From: Letharia columbiana
Taxonomy: Eukaryota > Ascomycota > Lecanoromycetes > Lecanorales > Parmeliaceae
Direction of reading: 5' to 3'
DNA length: 64,000 nt
Assembly: GCF_014066305.1 (NCBI RefSeq)
Contig: NW_023501041.1
Location: forward strand, 1,340,665-1,404,664
The translations under genes and the position numbers were made by a program. Below are positions 24,094 through 34,222 of the stretch, piece after piece (the stretch's first letter is position 1; each line of letters begins with the position of its first letter). The notes below the pieces were generated by a model. It saw nothing but the letters and a program-made list of their open reading frames with translations. It was not told the DNA's origin and did not search any database.

Positions 24094-24355
24094 GTGCCGA
24101 CAGTCCTAAAAGACGCTTATACCGTTTTGAATTCTGGGGAGAAGGCCGCTGCTGTTAAGAGGGGAGGCCGGGTCCGTAGCGCCGGCAGAAAGTTCCCCAA
24201 GCGCCATGATTGCCTTAAGTAAGGATACGCCCTACCGGCGTTCATTCATCTTGCATACCATCGTGCTTTGAATGGTATTCTAGAGGTAATTCGACCACAT
24301 GTACCCCATACAGTAACAATGAACCTGGCAGCGTCTGGCCAAAGCTTCACGAGGC
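24094..24355 (+). promoter_or_regulatory. Short upstream region of the Csf1-like gene
   Basis: Only about 260 bp of GC-balanced DNA separates the RIP-saturated repeat from the Csf1-like start codon. It has no clear TATA box. An upstream ATG at 24319 opens a short overlapping frame. An in-frame stop at 24320-24322 shows that the Csf1 frame cannot extend further upstream without an additional intron. Confidence 0.5.
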
Positions 24356-24399
24356 ATGGGCGGGCATACTCTGACTGCGCGATCGTTGAATCTCCATGA
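24319..24399 (+). other. Overlapping upstream ORF (26 codons)
   Basis: ATG at 24319 reads 26 codons (MNLAASGQSF...) to TGA at 24397-24399, in a different frame from the main start at 24356 and overlapping it. If the transcript begins upstream of 24319, scanning ribosomes meet this ATG first, which would reduce Csf1-like translation. The transcription start is unknown. Confidence 0.4.
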
Positions 24400-27300
24400 A
24401 GGTCGATTCAATTGGTGCGTAGGATCAATGTCGAAAGATATTTGGAAGACATTTGAAGTAAAGCTGACTAGTACGACAGGGTCTTCCTCTTCTGGTATAT
24501 CGTCTCCTCTGCATTGTAAGTGCTCACGCCCAACATTTGAAGAACTGAGATTTGACTTCCTCTGCAGAGCTATCTTGTTCCTCTTCTATTTCAATCGCCT
24601 CTTCGCTAGTTTTGTCTCATGTGGGATCAGAGCATATACCTGGCACCGCTATCGTGTGTACATTGATATTCAGGCGCTTCAGTTCTCACTTCTGGCGGGT
24701 CGCATATTTTTCAAAGGCTTGCGCTACCACGGTCAAAACGAGTCCATTTTAATCCATGATGGCTATATCACATGGAGATATTGGCTACGTCATGTCCAGG
24801 AGCTTGACTGCAAGAACTCGAATGGAGGATCTAAGGCACCTGCGCCCTCAGATAACGACTTTAATCCCGCTGATGGAGGAAGGACCAACGGAGGGGTAGA
24901 GGAGAATGGCGGGAATGGAAGGTCTCGGCGGCTGCCCTGCAGAGTGCTTGTGAAAAGTCGAGGTGTAGAATGGTTCATCTACAATCGGAGTCCAGCGTAT
25001 GACGCCATCCTTCAAAGCATGAAAAGTCAAGAAGAATTGGACCACACCAGTGCTAGTCCCTCGGCCCAAAGGCCGGCGGAAACAAGCAAGCCGGATTCGA
25101 CCCCCAAGTACCGCAACAGCGCTGACTCGTTCCATGAAGAGGACGCGCTCTCATCGGTTGAGCAAAAGGAGGAAAAGGAGGGCGAAGATGATGACACTGT
25201 TGCTGATTCGGATTCGAAATCAATAATTACCGACAGCTCTGCTCATTATTCGACTACGACATCTAGCGCGCTGCCCGGTTTACTGCATATGCTTCCAGTT
25301 GGAATTGAATGTAACAAAGGCGCTGTTGTAATGGGAAACCGGAACACGCGTTCGATCCTCACCGCCAAGTTTGACAGCGCCGCTGGGCAAATCGACGCTC
25401 GGACTTCCGGAGCTGTTGATCAGTACAAACAGGTGTTTGATTTCGCCTTCTCTCATCCCGTGATTGAGTTCAAGCACAATAAAGACTTCACGGAGTCGCA
25501 GACGAGCGAAGGAGCTAAAACATTTTCGAGGAGCAGTAGAGCGTTCGAGGAAAAAACCCAATGGTTTAGACGTGTAGATCACAGGAGGCGATTTCGCGAC
25601 ATTTGGATCTCATTTCGTGACCTTTTGCCTTATCACAGAGGTTCTGTGGAGTCACTGATTCATCCGCACCCAAAGTCAGGCGGCGCTCACAAATCGAGTG
25701 ACGACGATGCTGGCGTCTTCGGGCAGAATCGGTGGCTGGGACTTACTCGATATCTGGACGATGATGATGACCTGATCGAACAGGAACGTTGGAAAGCAAT
25801 CGACTATGGCGCATTTCCTACTATCGTTGACTCGCCGCAAATTTCGATGAGTATTTATTGGGATGTTCCTGGTCTGGTTCCGCACCTAGAGAGTACTCGT
25901 AATCCTCCACCTGGGTTCGAGACAGACATCAATGGGGACACTCCCCCTGACTGGGGTATAGAGCTGAAGGTTCGAGGGGGGAATATTAGCTACGGTCCGT
26001 GGGCTGATAGACAGCGCGCGGATTTGCAGGCAGTATTCTTTCCGACGCTCTACAAAGATGCTGTCCCCGCCGCAAAGCTACGACCCGGACAGCCTCGAGT
26101 TAGCACTGTGCTGAAAGTTGTGCTCGAGATAGAGGAACAGACTACACTCCGAGTGCCAACGCGAGAAGATTCCAAAGACTGGAAATGGAAAGGACGTACA
26201 GTCGCCTCAAGTGCGGCGGAGGCCAAACGAAAGAAAATGAAAGGCCATGCCAAGACCAATAAGGGCATGAAAGCGAGCCTTTCTCCGGAAGCACGCCCTT
26301 TTGGCTGGCTAGACATTAAAGTCCTGCCTGATTCAACAGTCAGTTTCGCTATGGATCTGGTGGCTAGTTCCAGTGGATACATGAATCACGTCGATTTAGA
26401 TCTCAAAGGAGTTGAAATGTCGTCAAGTGTCAATCACGGCCTGCTTTGGCGGTCCCAGTCGCAGGTCGTATCCTGTGATCTTTCCAATCCTTTGCGCTGG
26501 AATGCTTTGCGTCAGTGGCACGTGGATATTAAAGGCAATGGCTTAGAGCTATTTATGCTCCGTGATCATATGTTCTTATTGACTGACCTCGTCAACGACT
26601 GGACTTCCGGTCCTCTGGGAGAGTTTCATACCTTCGTTCCGTTCGAATACTCCATTAGTCTACGTTTCGCTGATTTCAAGCTATATCTCAATGCTAATGA
26701 TTCAAACATAGTCAACAACCCATCAGATCTCGATGACAACACTTTCGTTATCGTTTGGGGTCAGAAACTGAAAGCTGATCTCGTGATTCCCTCGAAGAAT
26801 TTCCGTCCTGCAAAAAATCGAGTAACATTCAACATTGTGGCTACGGACGGAGGATTCGAGCTTCGGACCCCACCGCGCAATACGCAGCACACCTACCTAG
26901 ATAGTCCAGATGTCGCCACTCTGAAGGATCTCAAGATAGATGGATCGTATAATTACTTCACCACTACGTCACCCAGCTTGACGGACATTCTTCTCCTAAA
27001 TGTGCTTGGTGTAGCGCCCCAGTTTGATCTGTATGGTTTCCTGATACGATACCTCATGAAGATCAAAGACAACTACTTCGGCGACGACATACATTTTCGC
27101 ACTTTAGAAGAGTATCAGAGTCAGATCAATACAACCGAAGGAAAGAATTTGGATGATCCAGCTTCTGGACAGCACAGCCGCCTCAGCAACGACCTAGATG
27201 TTATTCTGGGTGTTGCTGCAGAGGATTCATGTGTCCTTCTCCCCGCCCATCTCTACTCGTCCGAAAGGAATGTTAGGCTCGAGATCCCATCGATAGTCGC

Positions 27301-30300
27301 GGATCTTCGTATCACAAATTATTACATGGATCTTGCCATCACGTTTAGCCCTATTGCAATCTCGCACACGTCTCTTTTTGGCCTTCGCCAACCCGATCCT
27401 GAAGCCTATTCGAGTACACAAGTGTTCATCGATGGTCTTGAGGTCTTTGGTCATCGACTGTTCGGCTTGCCTCCTACTGAGCCAACATATGTCTGCAATT
27501 GGGACTTTGACATTGGATACGTACGAGGTGAATGTACGGTCGACTTCTTGCACTGTCTCTCAATGGCACTCAGATGTTTCACCTTGTCGTTCGACGACGC
27601 TGAGAATGCCCTGCCCCCTTTGAATCCACCAACAATACACGACGTTACATTCTTGCGTGCTCGAGTACGACCGATCCTCGTTGGACTACGGATCGACCAA
27701 ACGGCCTTCCTTCTGAGTACTCAAGAGGTGAAATTTGAATACAATGACTGGGCCAGGTCACAGTTCTCCGATCGCTTGTACGTCCTTGTGCCAGATTTGG
27801 CTCTGAGTGTAATGGATGCACATGGGGTGTCAGTCGACCGAGGCCTCCAGAGATCCGTCGCCAATACTCATGCATACGTGAAATTGACATTGGAAATGAG
27901 TAAAGTCAAGCGTAAACTGGACTTCAATGCGGACCGTCACCTGCAACAAAACCACATTGCTCTGCACGATTCAAGAACACATCGAGTTCCGTGGCTGGTC
28001 CTCGAACAGGACCCACCTGGTGCTTCGAGCAGTCGACCGACAAAGCATAGGCCACCCGCAATGACGTTTCCCTCCATGCCCGAACCAGTATCAACACCAG
28101 TTGGTATGACGGCTGATGAAGATTCCACAATATCGGGCACAGGCTTGTCGAAAAAAGCGTCTAGCCGTAGAGTTTCATTCCTAAGCACAGCCTCGTCAAG
28201 ACAAGGCATGGTTGGTATACGCGATAGTGGCAATAGAACATTGCATCGCCAGGAACGGCATGCAAGAAGTCCGCATTTACGCTCCCAGGGCACGGAATAT
28301 CATCCCACAGTCGAAAGCCGGGTGAGTAAGGAACCTATTTCACCCCTAGGACAGCAAGACTCTCACATCGACTCTTCAGTGAAGCAAGCGTATTTCGCTC
28401 GCTCGGGGCTGGCTTTCACTAGTCCGTACAGACAACCATATTTCCCTCTCCTTGCGGTACAACCAGACATTAGCGATGTACCAATTTCCCCGAAGCACTT
28501 GCCCTTTGACGCGTTCGTGACCGATAGCAATGCGTCGAACATTCCGAGGCCTCACATCTCCGATCAAGGGACGGAACAGTCCAGCTTCATGGTGAATTTA
28601 GGCCGAGGCGTTCAGACTTTATGTACACCTAAAGCACTTCTGGTGGTGACTCAGTTGCTTGCACGGTTTCAGACTACCGACGTAGTGGCCCTTTTAGACA
28701 CGTTGCAGCTTGATGCAATGACAGACGTTTTGAGTGCCGAAGCAAAATGCACGGAAGGCGTCCACATCTCGGACGTCAGGATTTTTGTGCCTTCGGTAGG
28801 TGTGAGATTTATCAGCACAAACAACAGCAAGCCAAATGATACCAAGCGCAATGAGCGTTACGATGTGATCCTAGAGAACCTTGCTGTGACCGCAAGATCC
28901 TCCGAAAACTTCTCTAACATCACGCCGTCTTCCCTGGGTTCTCAATCTTCCTTCCACATAGTCCTTGATAAAATGATCTGCTCAGCGAGGGAATCCAGGA
29001 GCAACAACGCAGAAGATCAAGCCATCATAAGCCTTTCTATTCGGGACCCAGTGGCGTGGATGTGGCGTGGCACGAGCTCAGCTGCTGAATTGCAGTTCCA
29101 GACTCTTGAGATAGAGAGCGCAAGCAGGAAAGTCAATTACATCTCATCGCTAGTCCAGCAGACTTTAGTCATGTCCGAGGACTTCGTCCAGCGTTTCAGA
29201 AAGATCGAGACCGAGCGAAAGTCCCGCCTTCGGCTACTGGTGCTACTACTTACTGTTGAGGGAAAAGATGTCCCAGATCCGCCATTCCTGACTAGCGCTT
29301 CATCTGTATTGCGTAGCGCGTCTCACCATCTTAGGACTAGCGACTCCTGGAAAATGATGTCTCGTCTTCGCTATCTACATTGTTGTCTGCCAGCTCATTC
29401 TCGAGACAAGATCCACGCGCAATGTGTCCATAAATTGGCTTCGTGCCCGGAGGATGCTGGAAGTCGGGTCATCGCGAGCTTCGACCACTGGCGTACGTGG
29501 GACTTGGCTCATGTACGATCAAGTCTCTTGATGCAAAAAGTGTTCGGTCAGTTGTTGACTTCACCTGCACGAGAGATCCAAAAGCCGGTGCCTACCAAAG
29601 CTACTCTTCGGGCAGGAGCTATCCAGATCCTTGTCGAGCCAGGGCCGAGTCAAAATAAAGTGGCCTTCGAAGAACTTATCATCGGCGCTGCTCTACACCA
29701 ACCCAATATACCCCAAGGTGTCTCTTCTACGTTGCAGCCGTCACCTTCGACAAGGTCAACGATTCAAGTACACTGTGCCAAGGTCGCCGTCCGTCTACAT
29801 TGGGCTTTGTTGGAGCTTATTGAAGACCTGATAGAAACTATTCAAATTACACAGATCCCATATCGGAAGAACACAAGCAGCCTTGAAGCAGCTTCTCGTT
29901 TACCACCCCAAGACTCGTGCTTGCACCTTGCAGTGTCCTCCGATGTCAGCATTCTCACTTTGGATTCGAATAATCTTAATATAATATCGCTCTGCCAAGG
30001 CCTCCGCGTCTCCATCGTCTCCTTGCAAGAAGGCGCTGACTCGAGAATATCGCTATTAAGTGTACTCGTGGATGCCGATGCAGCGACCTCGGAGATCCAG
30101 CGTCGGTCTACGAAGTTGACTCTATACAAGCTGCGACAGCCAAAAGTCTTTGGCTCTAAAGATGGCGCAATGGACAGAACCGCCGAGAAACCGTGGAAAG
30201 TTGTTGGCTCCGGCGAAGACGTGACTTTCTCAATTTTGGCGAATCCGTTAGAGCTGATCGAGGTTGCCGACAGCGTCTTGAAACACGAAGTGGCACACAT

Positions 30301-33300
30301 CACCCAATGGGCGAAATCTCTACAGCTTGCTAGTTCTCCTGTCCAATCGAAATTCGCCCACCGATATCCTGCGGGCCTTCCCCAAGTCCATGTCGCTTTG
30401 TCCCTTGACTCTTATTTGATAAGTCTTAATATGTTGCCATCTTTGACGTATCAAATTCGTGGTGAAGGAGCTCGCACTTCGCTCAGATCAGCGCTGCGTG
30501 GAAGATATGACTCTGTACTTGATATCGATCTGAAGCAGCATTTCCACGTCTTCAAATCCTCGGTGAACGATCTGTCGAATGAGCTGTCCACTTTGCACAT
30601 GCCCCCGGTCAACGTTCGTCTTAGTATTAATCTAGACCCAAGCCAGAGGTCAGTGGTATTCAGTGCTCTGGTGGAAAGCATTGTCTTTAATGCATCGGCT
30701 GTGCATGCCATACTCACTGCTGTCAATCGACCGGAAATGGCCAGCCTTGGAGAGAACATAAGGGAGGGCGCCTCGTCAATTCAAGATCGTTATAAGCAAA
30801 TCTTCGGCACAACGAAGTCTCGCAATGAAATCTTGTCAACGGAGCCATTCCTGTACAATGCGTATGTTACTTTATTGAGTCTGGCAGTACAAGCCAATAC
30901 ATCAGACGCTTTGTCTGCTGCACCGGGAGCCCAATTGCAGATAACGATGGGCCGTATATCACTAAAAACAACGAACAGAAATTTGGGCCATGGAGCCGTA
31001 ATGAGGTTTCCCGAAGCGGAGGTTCAATTCAAAGGCATACAGCTGAAGCTCTTGCGCTTTGACAATGACGAAGTACGTGCGTGTGGTAATGTAGCAATTG
31101 GGGCTGTCATGAGAAGCACGTCGAAGCCAAATGACCAAGGTGAATTCGTCCGTGCCTTCCAAATCCAAAGTAGCAGCCTCCAGATCAATGTGTATACCGA
31201 TACCGCTTCTGTTGCAGTGGCCATACTTGCTAATTTGCAAGATACCCTCAAGACTGTGGATTTGTCACATGAAGTCCAAAATCTGAGAAGGTTGAGGCAT
31301 GCAAGACTGCGCAGGAATGCTGCAGATCATGGTACTGTCCGGAAAGACGAACGTCATGGTAATGCGGAAAGGGCTGCTCTTTTCAGTTCGATGTATTCTT
31401 TGGAGATGACAAACATTTGTGTCGCGTGGAAGATCGGAAGCTCTATACCCATTTCTCCAGGTCGGGAGCCTGAGGATCTTATCCTTTCCTTCGCCAAAAT
31501 TGACCTTTCCACCAAGAAGGACAATGCGGCTCGCCTGCTCATTCAGGACTTTCAGCTGCAAATGGTCCCTCATTCAAAATCATCGACGGTTCGATCCCAA
31601 AACTCAGCCCTTCTGCCAGAAGTAGTCTTCAACGTGGCCTACGTATCCACAGGACAAGACCGCAGACTAGCGTTCCAAGCTGCCGGCAAATCACTGGACC
31701 TTCGGCTAACATCCCATTTCATTCTGCCGGCGAGCGATCTGCGACGTTCTATTGCCTTGTCAATTCAGCAAGTGCGAACAGCGACGTCCGATTGGAATGC
31801 ATCTGCTACTACGGGTGGCGGTCAGAGAAAGGCGTTGTTGAGCGACAAAAAGCTTGCTTCACTTCTTGTAGATGCCGATTTTGCAGGTGCCGTGGTATTT
31901 GTACAAGGCCGAAGCCTTGTAGACGCCCATTCATTGGCTCTCAATGTCCTTCGAGGCGTGCGGCTTCCACAGCACGGTCGTTACAATCAGTTCACCCCAG
32001 ACAATGCAAACAACAGCAGTACAACCCTGCGCGCGCCTGGGATCGCCTTTAAGGTCGAGTATCGAAACGGAGGGCCCGATGATCAATCTCTCAATGCGGA
32101 AATGAAGATCGATGCATCTTCAAATATCTTGTATCCGACGGTTGTGCCTTTGATCATGGAAATTTCATCAAGTATCAAGGACGTCGTTGGAGACTCTGGC
32201 GTACAAGAACAGGCGGCCAAGCCTAGCCTCCCTCAGCCGAAGTTCCTTGGCGATGAGAGACTCCGCGGCGCAGATCCCGTTGCCATTTTTGGTAATTGCA
32301 AACTCAACTTGGGTCTTCGCATCTGCGGGCAGGAATTCAGCCTAAGCTGCCAGCCTATTGCACGTGTTGCAGCGACTGCACGTTTCGATGATATCTATAT
32401 CACTGTCAATACTGTCCAGTCAAATGAGCACGGGAGATTCTTTACGGTGTCTGCTGCTTTTACTAGGCTACATGCATCTGTACAGCATGTCTACTCGCGA
32501 GAGTCGACCGGCAATTTCGAGGTCAATTCGATTGTCGTGTCTTTGATGAACAGCAAGCACGTTAGCAACGCCAATGGCATTTCTGCAATTCTCAACATCA
32601 GCCCGATGAAAGCACAGGTCAACGCGAAACAGTCACAGGACTTCTTGCTGTTCCGAGAAATATGGGTGCCTCCAGAGATCCGAAGATCTGCTTCCGCTGC
32701 TGCGCCGGTGCCGGCATCAGAATCTCAGGCCTTCATTGTGCAACGCTACCAGCACATCGCTGCGGCGGGTGCGTTCCCCTGGAACGCCACTGTCTCCATT
32801 GCTGAGCTCGACGTTCAGCTGGATCTGGGACAGTCGCTCGGTAAATCTGCTTTCATCATCACCGGCTTCTGGATCTCGTCCAAGAAGACGTCAGATTGGG
32901 AGCAGAATTTATGTATAGGGTTCGAAAAGGTGGCAATTAACAGCACTGGCAGAATGAGTGGCTTCGTCGAACTGCAAAATTTCAGGGTTCGCACATCAAT
33001 ACAATGGCCAATTGTAGAAAGGGCGCACAATCAGACGCCTTTGGTACAAGCTTCTCTGGCCTTTGATGGTCTGCGAGTCAAGGCTTCATTCGACTATCAG
33101 GTTTTCTTGATCGCAGATATCACTATTTTCGAGTTCCTCATGTACAACGTCAGGGACCTCCAGCACGTCGGCCGTGACAGACTGGTCGGCGTTCTTGATG
33201 GGAACAAAGTGCAGGTATTTTGCACCACGACCAGCGCTTCACAAGCCATTGCTTTATACCAAGCTTTTCAGCGACTATATCAGGAAAAGTTAACGGCGTA

Positions 33301-34222
33301 TGAGACATCTCTTAGAGACATTGAGAAGTTCCTGCGTCGAAAATCTTCTATCAACCCATTGGCTATGCGTGCAGCTGTAAAGAGGCAAGGGGAGACTGGC
33401 GCAGAAGTCAACAGATCGCCCCTCCGGCTGCAAACCAATGTGGTAGTGACGCTCAAGTCAGTCAACATTGGAGCTTTCCCCAGCACCTTCGTCGACAGTC
33501 AAATCCTCAAATTGGAAGCGTTCGATGCTTCAGCTCGCTTTGCGGTTGTCCTAGAAGACGAAAAGATCCATTCCACCCTTGGCATGACACTGGGGCAACT
33601 TCGCGTCGCACTCGCGAACGTCACTCGGGCTAGCGTTCCGAAGATATTGGGTGAAGTCTCGATGGTAGACGTTGTGGCCTCTGCAACAAATTCGGGGGGT
33701 GGTACCATTCTAAAAGTGCCAAAAGTGGTAGCGAGTATGGAGACATGGCAGAGCCCTGAATCGACCCACATCGATTACATATTCAAAAGCTCTTTTCAAG
33801 GCAAGGTCGATGTGGGCTGGAACTACTCGCGGATTAGCTACATTCGAGGTATGTGGACCAGTCACGCCCGTTCATTGGCACAGCGCCTAGGGAAACCTCT
33901 ACCACAGTCCGCTGTCCAAATAACAGGCGGACCTCGGCTCGAAGGAGAAGATGAAAGTCGGAGACCTGGTGAGGGCGAACAAGAGAAAATTACAGCAGTT
34001 GTCAATGTGCCTCAATCGAAGTATCAGTACACAGCTCTACAGCCACCTATCATTGAGACACCGCAGTTGAGGGATATGGGCGAAGCGACGCCACCGCTGG
34101 AGTGGATTGGACTTCATAGAGAGAGGTTACCAAACCTGACTCACCAGATAGTCATCGTGACACTTCTAGAAGTAGCCAAGGAAGTGGATGACGCTTACTC
34201 GAAAATTTTGGGCTCCTCGTAG
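24356..34222 (+). CDS. CSF1: Csf1/BLTP1-family bridge-like lipid transfer protein (3 exons)
   Basis: Large membrane-anchored protein of the Csf1/Tweek/KIAA1109 family, which moves lipids through a long hydrophobic groove at endoplasmic reticulum contact sites; yeast Csf1 supports cold growth and GPI-anchor lipid supply. I place three exons: 24356-24414, 24480-24515 and 24568-34222, giving 3249 aa. Splicing creates FNWVFLFWYIVSSALAILFL, a transmembrane anchor at residues ~20-40, followed by the family hallmark VYIDIQALQFSLLAGRIF near residue 62. An acidic low-complexity part (~220-245) and a Ser/Pro-rich disordered part (~1180-1370) follow. The conserved end ATPPLEWIGLHRERLPN lies just before the C-terminus. 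The unspliced frame is also open by chance (3288 codons) but loses the anchor. Start: the only in-frame ATG after a stop at 24320, with G at -3 and +4. Length fits the family (~3000 aa). Family assignment is firm; exon edges are inferred from GT/AG and CTGAC branch signals. Confidence 0.93.
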   Translation: MGGHTLTARSLNLHEGRFNWCVGSMSKDIWKTFEVKLTSTTGSSSSGISSPLHCKCSRPTFEELRFDFLCRAILFLFYFNRLFASFVSCGIRAYTWHRYRVYIDIQALQFSLLAGRIFFKGLRYHGQNESILIHDGYITWRYWLRHVQELDCKNSNGGSKAPAPSDNDFNPADGGRTNGGVEENGGNGRSRRLPCRVLVKSRGVEWFIYNRSPAYDAILQSMKSQEELDHTSASPSAQRPAETSKPDSTPKYRNSADSFHEEDALSSVEQKEEKEGEDDDTVADSDSKSIITDSSAHYSTTTSSALPGLLHMLPVGIECNKGAVVMGNRNTRSILTAKFDSAAGQIDARTSGAVDQYKQVFDFAFSHPVIEFKHNKDFTESQTSEGAKTFSRSSRAFEEKTQWFRRVDHRRRFRDIWISFRDLLPYHRGSVESLIHPHPKSGGAHKSSDDDAGVFGQNRWLGLTRYLDDDDDLIEQERWKAIDYGAFPTIVDSPQISMSIYWDVPGLVPHLESTRNPPPGFETDINGDTPPDWGIELKVRGGNISYGPWADRQRADLQAVFFPTLYKDAVPAAKLRPGQPRVSTVLKVVLEIEEQTTLRVPTREDSKDWKWKGRTVASSAAEAKRKKMKGHAKTNKGMKASLSPEARPFGWLDIKVLPDSTVSFAMDLVASSSGYMNHVDLDLKGVEMSSSVNHGLLWRSQSQVVSCDLSNPLRWNALRQWHVDIKGNGLELFMLRDHMFLLTDLVNDWTSGPLGEFHTFVPFEYSISLRFADFKLYLNANDSNIVNNPSDLDDNTFVIVWGQKLKADLVIPSKNFRPAKNRVTFNIVATDGGFELRTPPRNTQHTYLDSPDVATLKDLKIDGSYNYFTTTSPSLTDILLLNVLGVAPQFDLYGFLIRYLMKIKDNYFGDDIHFRTLEEYQSQINTTEGKNLDDPASGQHSRLSNDLDVILGVAAEDSCVLLPAHLYSSERNVRLEIPSIVADLRITNYYMDLAITFSPIAISHTSLFGLRQPDPEAYSSTQVFIDGLEVFGHRLFGLPPTEPTYVCNWDFDIGYVRGECTVDFLHCLSMALRCFTLSFDDAENALPPLNPPTIHDVTFLRARVRPILVGLRIDQTAFLLSTQEVKFEYNDWARSQFSDRLYVLVPDLALSVMDAHGVSVDRGLQRSVANTHAYVKLTLEMSKVKRKLDFNADRHLQQNHIALHDSRTHRVPWLVLEQDPPGASSSRPTKHRPPAMTFPSMPEPVSTPVGMTADEDSTISGTGLSKKASSRRVSFLSTASSRQGMVGIRDSGNRTLHRQERHARSPHLRSQGTEYHPTVESRVSKEPISPLGQQDSHIDSSVKQAYFARSGLAFTSPYRQPYFPLLAVQPDISDVPISPKHLPFDAFVTDSNASNIPRPHISDQGTEQSSFMVNLGRGVQTLCTPKALLVVTQLLARFQTTDVVALLDTLQLDAMTDVLSAEAKCTEGVHISDVRIFVPSVGVRFISTNNSKPNDTKRNERYDVILENLAVTARSSENFSNITPSSLGSQSSFHIVLDKMICSARESRSNNAEDQAIISLSIRDPVAWMWRGTSSAAELQFQTLEIESASRKVNYISSLVQQTLVMSEDFVQRFRKIETERKSRLRLLVLLLTVEGKDVPDPPFLTSASSVLRSASHHLRTSDSWKMMSRLRYLHCCLPAHSRDKIHAQCVHKLASCPEDAGSRVIASFDHWRTWDLAHVRSSLLMQKVFGQLLTSPAREIQKPVPTKATLRAGAIQILVEPGPSQNKVAFEELIIGAALHQPNIPQGVSSTLQPSPSTRSTIQVHCAKVAVRLHWALLELIEDLIETIQITQIPYRKNTSSLEAASRLPPQDSCLHLAVSSDVSILTLDSNNLNIISLCQGLRVSIVSLQEGADSRISLLSVLVDADAATSEIQRRSTKLTLYKLRQPKVFGSKDGAMDRTAEKPWKVVGSGEDVTFSILANPLELIEVADSVLKHEVAHITQWAKSLQLASSPVQSKFAHRYPAGLPQVHVALSLDSYLISLNMLPSLTYQIRGEGARTSLRSALRGRYDSVLDIDLKQHFHVFKSSVNDLSNELSTLHMPPVNVRLSINLDPSQRSVVFSALVESIVFNASAVHAILTAVNRPEMASLGENIREGASSIQDRYKQIFGTTKSRNEILSTEPFLYNAYVTLLSLAVQANTSDALSAAPGAQLQITMGRISLKTTNRNLGHGAVMRFPEAEVQFKGIQLKLLRFDNDEVRACGNVAIGAVMRSTSKPNDQGEFVRAFQIQSSSLQINVYTDTASVAVAILANLQDTLKTVDLSHEVQNLRRLRHARLRRNAADHGTVRKDERHGNAERAALFSSMYSLEMTNICVAWKIGSSIPISPGREPEDLILSFAKIDLSTKKDNAARLLIQDFQLQMVPHSKSSTVRSQNSALLPEVVFNVAYVSTGQDRRLAFQAAGKSLDLRLTSHFILPASDLRRSIALSIQQVRTATSDWNASATTGGGQRKALLSDKKLASLLVDADFAGAVVFVQGRSLVDAHSLALNVLRGVRLPQHGRYNQFTPDNANNSSTTLRAPGIAFKVEYRNGGPDDQSLNAEMKIDASSNILYPTVVPLIMEISSSIKDVVGDSGVQEQAAKPSLPQPKFLGDERLRGADPVAIFGNCKLNLGLRICGQEFSLSCQPIARVAATARFDDIYITVNTVQSNEHGRFFTVSAAFTRLHASVQHVYSRESTGNFEVNSIVVSLMNSKHVSNANGISAILNISPMKAQVNAKQSQDFLLFREIWVPPEIRRSASAAAPVPASESQAFIVQRYQHIAAAGAFPWNATVSIAELDVQLDLGQSLGKSAFIITGFWISSKKTSDWEQNLCIGFEKVAINSTGRMSGFVELQNFRVRTSIQWPIVERAHNQTPLVQASLAFDGLRVKASFDYQVFLIADITIFEFLMYNVRDLQHVGRDRLVGVLDGNKVQVFCTTTSASQAIALYQAFQRLYQEKLTAYETSLRDIEKFLRRKSSINPLAMRAAVKRQGETGAEVNRSPLRLQTNVVVTLKSVNIGAFPSTFVDSQILKLEAFDASARFAVVLEDEKIHSTLGMTLGQLRVALANVTRASVPKILGEVSMVDVVASATNSGGGTILKVPKVVASMETWQSPESTHIDYIFKSSFQGKVDVGWNYSRISYIRGMWTSHARSLAQRLGKPLPQSAVQITGGPRLEGEDESRRPGEGEQEKITAVVNVPQSKYQYTALQPPIIETPQLRDMGEATPPLEWIGLHRERLPNLTHQIVIVTLLEVAKEVDDAYSKILGSS
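24415..24479 (+). other. Csf1-like intron 1 (65 nt)
   Basis: Donor GTGCGT after TTCAATTG; acceptor ACAG; CTGAC branch-like site at 24463-24467. Phase 2. Contains no stop in the exon-1 frame. Confidence 0.8.
24516..24567 (+). other. Csf1-like intron 2 (52 nt)
   Basis: Donor GTAAGT after the 36-nt exon; acceptor CTGCAG. Both introns together are 117 nt, a multiple of three, which is why the unspliced reading stays in frame. Confidence 0.8.

Noticed and set aside
24356..34222. Reading Csf1 as a single intronless exon of 3288 codons
   Set aside because: This frame lacks the conserved membrane anchor and reads intron text (CVGSMSKDIWKTFEV). Splicing gives the family sequence with standard signals.
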